In this document: positions 25,701-35,300 of the stretch, piece after piece
Layout: each line of letters opens with the position of its first letter
How positions within the stretch are numbered: position 1 is the stretch's first letter
Assembly: GCF_020382885.2 (NCBI RefSeq)
Contig: NC_058510.1
Coordinates: 87,001 to 151,000, forward strand
Origin: Scatophagus argus
Lineage: Eukaryota > Chordata > Actinopteri > Scatophagidae
Length of the DNA stretch: 64,000 nucleotides
Direction of reading: 5' to 3'
The notes under the pieces: model-generated
What the model was told of the DNA's origin: nothing
Database searches by the model: none
Seen by the model: only the letters and a program-made list of their open reading frames with translations
Translations under genes and position numbers: made by a program

Positions 25701-28700
25701 TTCTCCTGTAGTAAAATCAACATGAAGACTTTCAGTGTGTTCAGTGTTCACCTGAATCAGACAGACAGACCGGCAGGCAGGAAAGCAGGCAGGCAGGTCA
25801 ACAGACATGTAGTCAGAGAGTGAGGAAGTCCTTGTTAGCATGTTAGCCTCCCAGTGACAGGTGTATCTGTGTGCAGGTTTTTGGGCAACAAATTAGCTAA
25901 GTATTAGCTCAGTCACTTGGATGTTGGTGATCTAGTATTTCTCTCTGTTTGTTTGACCAGTGGTGAAGAATCAAATCAACGTCCTGTTGACAAACAGCCA
26001 ACTCAAACCTTCACCAGAACCCCCTCCCCCACTTCCCCATCCTCCCTCGTCCTCCCTCCTTCTTACAGCCTTGCTCTTGGCCTGGACCTGCAGGAGGAAG
26101 AGGCGGGGAAATATAGGAGCAGGAAGATGGAAGTAGTGGGGTCAGGATTCAGAAAGCAGCTGCAAGCCTCAGGGGAGCAGAGTGACTTCATGTCTGCTTC
26201 TGTGTCTACTTCCTGTCCGCTGGTATCTCACACTCAGGAGCTGACGGCCAGCGAGCTGTTGAGGAACAGGTGAGTCACAGGTGACTCACAGAGATCATTC
26301 ATCTGTAGGCTGCTGGTGATTCACACTCTGCTTCACTCCATGTTTCAGGACTTTCTACGATGAGGGGCTGGAGTCATCAGACTGTTTTTACAGCAACCAG
26401 CACCAGCTGCTGCAGCTGTGTTATGCCCTTTACAACATTCTTGCAGCCAGGTAAACTCTGCACCAAAGGTCTCTCCAGATTTCTGTGTGGCTGCTGATAT
26501 TCAAACATTCCTTTTCTCAGGTCAGAGACAGTGTGTTATCTGGTCATCGTGTTGAATCACATGGTGTCTGCCAGTTGTCTGACACTGGTACTTCCTGTTC
26601 TGGTGTTTCTGTGGGGGACGCTGTCGGTTCCTCGACCCAGTAAGACCTTCTGGATGACGGCGATCATCTACACTGAGGTGGATGTTGCTGTGTTTCTGTT
26701 ATTTAACTTTATTTTGCACTTCTTTATATCTGCCAACAGGTGTTGTATTCATTCTACCTGTCTGTCCTCAGGTAACCATTGTCATCAAGTACTTCTTCCA
26801 GTTTGGTTTCTTTCCATTCAATCAGAAGCTGGAGGTGGACCGCTCCAAACCATTCCACCCCCCGAACATTCTCGGGGTGGAGAAGAAGGAAGGCTATGTC
26901 CTGTACGACCTACTGCAGCTGCTTGCTTTGTTCTACCACCGAGCAATACTCAAGGTAAAAAAAATACTAAATTGTAATATCACTGAGCAATGCTAAAAAA
27001 ATATCTAATAAATTATTCTAAGATGTACTCCACCTTTCTCCTCTACTGCAGTGTCACGGACTGTGGGACCAGACTGTTACCCTGGAGACGGACACTTTTC
27101 ATCACCATGGCAACCAGGACTCCACCCACATTACCATCCCCACAGATCTGGCCGACGCCGCCAACACATTGCGTCGACGAGGCAGGAGACGGACACGGTC
27201 CAGCTCTACCCAGCTGCACTCTCCAGCAGGTAGAGTCCTCTCAGGTCTCTTGACCCATGTGACTCCTGCAGCAGCAGACAGGTATCTGGAGTTAAAAGAA
27301 GAAACACCTCAGGTATGGGGGGCATGGGGACTAGCAGTCTGTCTCAAAGAGGTTCTAACAAACTTTCCTTGAGAGGATTAGTCCAGACTGTTTTCAGTAG
27401 AGGTGGAACCGCTGACCTGGACGGAATTCCTAAACCTGACTGACTGAATTCTTAAACCTGACTAACTTGTCCTCCTTAGAGAAGGCAGAACTGGAAGACT
27501 TCCAGTTCTGTGACAGAGGTCTTTGAGGTAGTTCAACAGCTCTGTGTTGTCAGTATGGATGAGAGTCACTGTGAGACTGTGAAAGCTCTGGACACTGTTG
27601 GGCTGTCTTGGTTGACTTGTCATGGTTGGACTAGCAAACCAAGGTGGTGTGCCAGTTTTGAAGAGGAGTCCAGAGCTCCAACTAATAAAGTGTCACACCT
27701 GGTGGTGACCTTGAGATTGTATCTCTGCTCTTTGCAGATGATGTGTTTCTGTTTGTTTCAATCACTTGTCCTTCAAACTCTACAAACATCTACAACCTTC
27801 ACTTACGGTCATTCGCTTTGGGCTCTCACTGCAAGCTGGTGAAGTTTGCTTGGTTGCCCTAGTGAGCTCAGAGGAAAACCACAGCTCCTTCATGTTGAAA
27901 GGAGTCAGCTGGTTCAGGCACATGAACTTGAATGCTATCAAAAGGTCGCAGAACACTTCGGGATCCCATGGTGTTCCACTGGTACCCTGACTATCAGAGG
28001 TAGAAAATTGATAGCCTGGTGATTATGATATAAATAAACATATTACTCTTCTTCCTCATTCGTTTTCAGGCAGTGTGAGTTCCAGAGCTCAGCAGCCCAG
28101 CAGGTTCAATCTGCTGCTGGAGAAACTCAGAGAACTTTCCATCAGGGCCAAGACGTACTTGGTTAGCAGGTATACTTATGTAATTGGAAGTTATAATTTT
28201 AATGTCTAAAAGTTTAACTTCCATTTCCCGATAGCTGTTTAATGTTTCAGTCACAAAGCTGCATGGGAGTCATTCTTAAGCAAAGGGATAACAAGGATAA
28301 CAAGAAACATGAATAAAACCACTTACTGGGTCTGTGTTGTTCTTGTTAACCATAAAAAGAAACACAGACAAACCAGCGTGTTTTAGCAGAGAGCGAACTG
28401 GTATAGCCAGACATACATGTGAAGTCTTTACTACACAAAGTCACTTATGTTTCATGAAACACTCTCTCTCTCTGTGTGATAGGTGTATGTCTCTCTACCA
28501 TCCCGTCCTTCAGTTCTTCAGAGCTCTCGTCCAACCAGAGTACAGCGCCGTGACTGATGTTTACGTCCTCATGTTCCTCGCCGATACTGTTGACTTTATC
28601 ATCATCGTCTTTGGCTTTTGGGCCTTCGGAGTAAAGTCTCATTTACATCACATCATGTTTCACTCGCTCAAATTTTATTTATCTGAATGGATTGCGTTTG

Positions 28701-29352
28701 ATTCTATTTGATTTGATTTAAATTTCCCAGAAACACTCAGCAGCTGCTGACATCACTTCCTCCCTCTCAGAAGACCAAGTTCCGGAAGCTTTCTTGGTGA
28801 TGGTTTTGATCCAGTTTGGTATGTCTACCTGTCTGTCTGTTGGTCTGTTTAACAGTCTGTCTTTTTACCCCTCTCACTGGCCCTATCTGTCTGCAGGTAC
28901 CATGGTGATAGACAGGGCTCTGTATTTGAGGAAGACTGTTTTGGGGAAGTTGGTTTTTCAGGTGATTTTGGTTTTTGGGATTCACTTCTGGATGTTCTTC
29001 ATCCTGCCAACAGTCACTGAAAGGTAATTCACCTTTACCTGCTGGCTCATTAACATAATCAAGAACTGTCTGAATCAATAGCATTCAGGTCCCAAATCAT
29101 CATTTAGATTATGTTACAAGGAGTTCCACTGATCACTGATAATAGCAGTTAGCCACAGCAACATTTAGTGCTAACAGTAACATTGATCAGCAGCAGCAGG
29201 TAGCTGCAGGTGTTTGATGTAACTCCATTTGTTCAAAATATCACCACAACACAGATTTCAGGTTACCTCAGATACTGATAAATTACTGTGCCGACAAATC
29301 AGTAACTTGTTGGGCGTGTACCAAAGACCAATGTTGTAAATAACACCTGATT

Positions 29353-29387
<35 letters not shown>

Positions 29388-32300
29388 CCAGGCGGTTCAA
29401 TCAGAACCTGGTAGCTCAGCTCTGGTATTTTGTCAAATGTGTCTACTTCGGCCTGTCGGCCTATCAGATTCGATCTGGCTACCCGACACGAGTTCTTGGA
29501 AACTTCCTGACAAAGAGTTACAACTACCTCAACCTCTTCCTGTTCCAGGGGTGAGTCATCGTCGGAGTGCAGGACAGCCCATACAGATTCCCCAAGGAAA
29601 CTATTAGCCTAGCTTAGCATGATGGCTATAAGCAGGGTCAACTATTGGCCTAGCTCCACAAAAAAGGAAATATACACTGTCCATCTACTTCTTGGTTGTC
29701 ACCTGACTCTCACACTGGTCAAAACAAAGTTCCCAGACATTATTTTTTACTCCCTGAGTGCTGACATACAGTTTCAAGAAAAAGTATGTGAACTCTTTGG
29801 AATTACTTGGATTTCTGCATAAATTGGTCATAAAATATGTTCTGATCTTTATCTAAGTCACATCACTAGAAAAACACAGTCTGCTTAAACTGATACCGCA
29901 CAAAAAATGATAAGTTTTCACGTTTTATTGAGCACAATATGCAAACATTCACAGTGCAGGGTGGAAAAAGTATGTGAACTTCTAGGGCCTAGGAGTTCAC
30001 ATACTTTTTCCACCCTGCACAGAAGTCATTAGCCTAGGACCTAGGCTAGACTTCTCCAAGAGCTGCCCTGCCCTATAAAAAAACACACACCAGTTTTGAG
30101 TTTGCTGTTCTCAAGAGGCATTGCCTGATGTGAACCATGCCTGGCACAATAGAGCTCTTAGAAGATCTACAATCAAGAATTGTTGACTTGTTTCATGAAG
30201 CTGGAAAGGGTTACAAAAACCACACTGCTGCACATTTGAAGTTTGCAAAAGAGCACCTGGATGTTCCACAGCACTACTGGCAAAATATTCTGTGGACAGA
30301 TGAAACCAAAATTGAGTTGTTTGGAAGGAACACACAACGCTATGTGTGGAGAAAAAATGGCACAGCACACCAACATCAAAACCTCATCCCAACTGTGAAA
30401 TATGGTGGAGGGGGTATCATGGTTTGGGTTTGAAGCAACAGGACGACAACCCAAAGCACAGAAGTAATCAACAACAGAATGGCTTCAACAGAAGAAAATA
30501 CGCGTAGTCAAAGTCCTGAATTCAACCTGGTTGAGATGCTGGGGCATGACCTCAAGAGAGCGATTCACGCCATACATCCCAAGAATATTGCTGAACTGAA
30601 ACAGTTTTGTACAGAGGAATGGTCCAAAATTCCTCCTGACCGTTGTGCAGGTCTGATCTGCAACTACAGGAAACGTTTGGTTAAGGTTATTGCTGGCAAA
30701 GGAGGGTCAACCAGTTATTAAATACAAAGGTTCACATACTTTTTCCACCCTGCACTGTGAATGTTTACGTGTTGTGTTCAATAAAAACATGAACATTTTT
30801 TGTGCGGTATTAGTTTAAGCAGACTGCATTTGTCTAGTGATATGACTTAGATGAAGATCAGAACATATTTTATGACCAATTTTATGCAGAAATCCAAGCA
30901 ATTCCAAAGGGTTCACATACTTTTTCTTGCAACTGTGGGTTACCTTTGTCTGCCTGTCTTTACCTGTTTTGCTATCTGCCTGTTTGCTGCTAGTTTCCGT
31001 CTGGTTCCCTTCCTAACGGAGCTGAGGGCTGTGATGGACTGGGTGTGGACAGACACCACTCTGTCTCTGTCCTCTTGGATCTGTGTGGAGGATGTCTATG
31101 CCCACTGCTTCGTCTTAAAGTGCTGGAGGGAGTCAGAGAAGGTGTGTCTCTGTATGTGCTGCTTCACCTGGGTGCAGCCTCGCAGTGTAGACCAGAGAGC
31201 CAAACATTTGGATGTGTTTTACAGATTCAGAGGAAGAAAACATGGCTGTACTTTGTAGCACAAGTTCAGAGAGAAGGGAAAAAATGAGTTCTAACATAAC
31301 ATTAGAGCTGTGGACTATTAAATCATCCATCTCAGCCTTTTTACCCTCAGATGTGCATAAACTGTTACAGTTATGTGCTTATGTTTAATCAACAAAAAAT
31401 GTGAAATTATCGGTTATCTTATCAGTATTAGCCAAGAGAAACAGGTAAGTATTGGCTATTTGTACTGCCTGAAAAATATCCATAATGGGCTGTTATTTAG
31501 TTCAGATTTAAAGGCCTCAGCAGAGTCGGACTCTCTGGTTATTCCAGAGGAAGGAGACACAGCAGACCCTGTGCAGAAGCTGCAGGGTCCTTACCTGCAC
31601 CAAAACTCTTTAAATATTTGTGTGTATTTGTACACAGAGGTACCCTCAGCCTCGTGGTCAGAAGAAGAAGCGGGTAGTGAAGTACGGGATGGGTGGTTTG
31701 ATTGTACTGCTGCTCATCTGCATCGTCTGGTTTCCACTGCTCTTCATGTCGCTCATTAAGTCTGTAGCCGGAGTTGTCAACCGACCACTCGATGTCTCTC
31801 TCACCATTACACTAGGAGGCTTCCAGGTAAACTCATCTGCACTACAGCTGTACTACATCTGCACCAACACATTTGTTCTGCACACAGAATATTGCCTGAA
31901 TTAGTGGTAGCAGTATGCAACAGTAGTAGAGGTGGAAGAGGTTGTATCACTGGTAGTACTAACAGTAATAATAGTACATGTAATAATAGAAGTATCAATA
32001 ACCGATATGTTGTTGTCAACAGCCTATCTTCACAATGAGTGCACAGCAGAATCAGCTCAAAGATCTGACTGAGGAAGACTTCAGCTCCTTCATCAGCTTC
32101 TACAGCTACACACCTGTAACCTCTCTGCAGGACTACTACACACAATGATTGCAGTACTGGTACTACAGCTTGTATTTTTTCCCATAACTCTTGTAACTCT
32201 TTGGCCTGTATTTCCTAGAGTGCCTTGCAGTTCTTGGAGGCATATGGTCATGAGGATGTGACAGTGGCGGAGCTGCAGGGCAGCAGTAACTCCCTCTGGA

Positions 32301-35300
32301 CCATCAGTCCTCCCAGCAGGCAATACTTGAGTCAGGTGCTCAATCTAGACCACTTCCCGCTGACTGTGTCCTGGACTGTCCAAAGGTCAGCTTTACCCCA
32401 CTGATCAGTAATCAATCATCAAAACTTTCACCTAACTGTGTCCTAGACTGATCAAGCACCAGTTGGCGCTGAGTGTCAGTAGTAGTACTTGGTTTAGAAG
32501 TTTCTGTTGCAGTAGTAATCTCTGCAGTAGGAGAAGTAGTGACCTCAGTGATAAAAGTTGAAGTAGCAAAAGTAGTAGTAGTGGAGGTGAAAGACCCTGA
32601 AAATATTTTTCTAACAGGAACTTGAGTCTGGGGGCAAAAGTGGAGCTTGCTTCAGGTAAACATGTGACCTACCTGGATGATCAGACTCGTCTGGAGCTGA
32701 TCCAGTTGCTGAATGGAACGAGGACACTTCCTGTGTGAGTACTGCGACTGGGACTCTAGGGCTTGTTTTGTTTTTATAGGTACAGTTTCTACATTTGATT
32801 TTTCTACATATGATTTTTTTAATGTAACTAACACTGAAAGACATAAATATGTCACAGATTTCATCTGTTCTGTCAAATACTTCATGTAGGAGCAGGAGGT
32901 GTAGCGAAACTCTGTCTCTTTAACAGCTTCATGTGTAAAATGTGAAGATTCTTGTGGGAACAGTCTCATCATGTCTTCATCATGTCTTTTGTTTTTCTGT
33001 TTGTTTTCAGGGTGATACAAGATGTGTTTCCATGTTTCATTCGCGCTCCCAGCGATTCTAATGCAAAACCAATTGAACAGCTTTACACAGGTGTTTACAT
33101 TTATGCACAGTCATTATTCTAAACAAAGTCCAGCAGTTCAGCAAACTGAAATCACAGTTTGTTTTTAATTCAAGAAATTAACATAAAGGGCAGACATATT
33201 GTATTAAAAAAGACACAAAAAGATACTCAGAACTCAAAAAACCCCACAAAGATATGCACAAAGACCCACAGTGAGAACAAAGTTTCAGAGACAATTCAGT
33301 TTTTAGTGCCTTGCGCTGTTAACCTTTAAAAACATCTCACTTCCAATCATGTGACTTCTTTCCTCCAACCAGATGGCCACTACAAGGACATCTTGCTCGC
33401 ACTGGAACGGTCAACCAATCAGAGCCAGGAATTCCAGGAGTGGTGGATCGTTGACCAACCAGCTGCCAGCCTGGTTCTTGTAGGGGGTGGAGCTTCAATG
33501 AGTGACAGGAGGGAGGCAGGGCTTCAGCTGTTTGTGTTCAGTGATAAAGTCAGTCCTCCAAGTCTGGGCTTCCTGGCTGGATATGGGTACACATGACCTA
33601 CTGGAATAACAAAAATATTATTTCATTAGACACACTGCAATAAGCACTGTGATAAGCACTGCATCACGAAAGTGATGTCATCCTTAAGTTATACTGTGAG
33701 AGAGTGCCGTTCACAAACACCAGAATGAATGCGTTCACAATAACATTCATCAAGTGGAAATACAGCATGTTCAGTTCACGTTCGCCCCAAAATATGAACA
33801 CATTCAGGCACAACACTGGCACTAGCACTAGTAGCAGTAATAGTAGCAGTAACAATAGTGGTCTGTAGTGGTAATGTAAGTAACACTGACACAAGTAGTA
33901 GTAGTGATTGTACCAGTACTTGTAGCAACAGTAACAGTAGTTCCTAAGCAGTTGTATTAGTGATTTTAAGTAGTAGTCTTAGCAATAGCAGTGCCGATAG
34001 TAACATGTAAAAGTAAGACAATACAGAAATTTTGTTTATTGTTTTGGTATCGGTACGTGACAGCCACTCATCTGCCCCTTTTCCTAATCTTTTTCTTGTG
34101 TGTGAGCAAAGAAGTTCACTTCCTGTACCAGTTAGGAGGATTAGACAGGGTTGCCCCGTCTCAAGCCAGCTCTACAGGGTGACTATCGAGCCACTTCTCC
34201 ACAGGTTGAGGTCCAGGCTGAGAGGTTTCTCTCTGCCTAGGTTGGCTGGCAGTTCCCCTGTCGTTGTATCAGCTTATGCTGATGATATCAGTGTTTTTGT
34301 CCGGGACCAGGGGAATGTTAATGAATTAGAGGTCGGCATGGTATGAGAGAGCCTTCTTGGCCAGGGTAAACTCGGGGAAGAGTGGAGCCTGTCTGGTGGG
34401 GTGATGGGTTTAAGGACTCCTTCCTGTCCTCCCTGGAACCTTAGTTGGGGAACAAGGGGTCTGAAGCTTTTAGATATCCATCTAGGCAGTGAAGAAATGG
34501 AAAGTCAGAACAGGGAGGGAGTGCTGGGTAAGGTGGAAGCTAAGTTGTCGAAATGGAAATGGCTGCTCCCCCAGCTGTCCTACAGGGATTCTGTTCAACA
34601 ACCTGGTTGCCTCCTCATTGTGGCACAGGTTACAAATACTGGTTCCACCAATAGGTCTTGTGGACTTTTTCTTTTCTCTGGTTGCAGGGGCCACCCATAT
34701 ATCCCCCTGTGGCAGAGGGAGGGCAGGGTCTTATAGACATCAGGTCCAGGATACCAGCCTTCAGATCACAGGTGGCTCAGAACCTACTGTACCGCTGTTC
34801 TCTTTGTTGGTTGGCTCCTACCAGGCTCATTCTTAGGAAGGCTGGGGGACTTGGACTGGATAAACATCTGTTCCTGCTGGACTACAAGTGAGCCCTCTCT
34901 ATAGGTCAGTACAGGATGCTTGGAGGACGCATGATATCACACAACCTCCTGACCTCAGGCCTGGAATGTGGCTGTTTGAAGAGCCGCTTTTCAACAACAG
35001 CAACAGTTTCCTGTACCATGGTATGCTTTCCTCTGCCACTATAGAGGCTCGGCTTGTTGTAGCCAGGGTTGTCAAAATGGAATATTTAATGGCTGTCCCT
35101 GTCTGCGCCACTGAGGGCTTTTGTTCAAGATCAAGCCTTGATTGATCACTGGAGTGAGGGTCATGAGCATGGTTTTCCATCTCTCATCGTTAGACCTGCT
35201 GTGGGAAGTGAAGAGAGAAGAGCAGCCTTCTTTTCTTCCTAAAGACTCCAGCACTGGGCAGGTTTGTTTCCTGTGGGAAGAAGCAGTTATAAGTTAGCTG

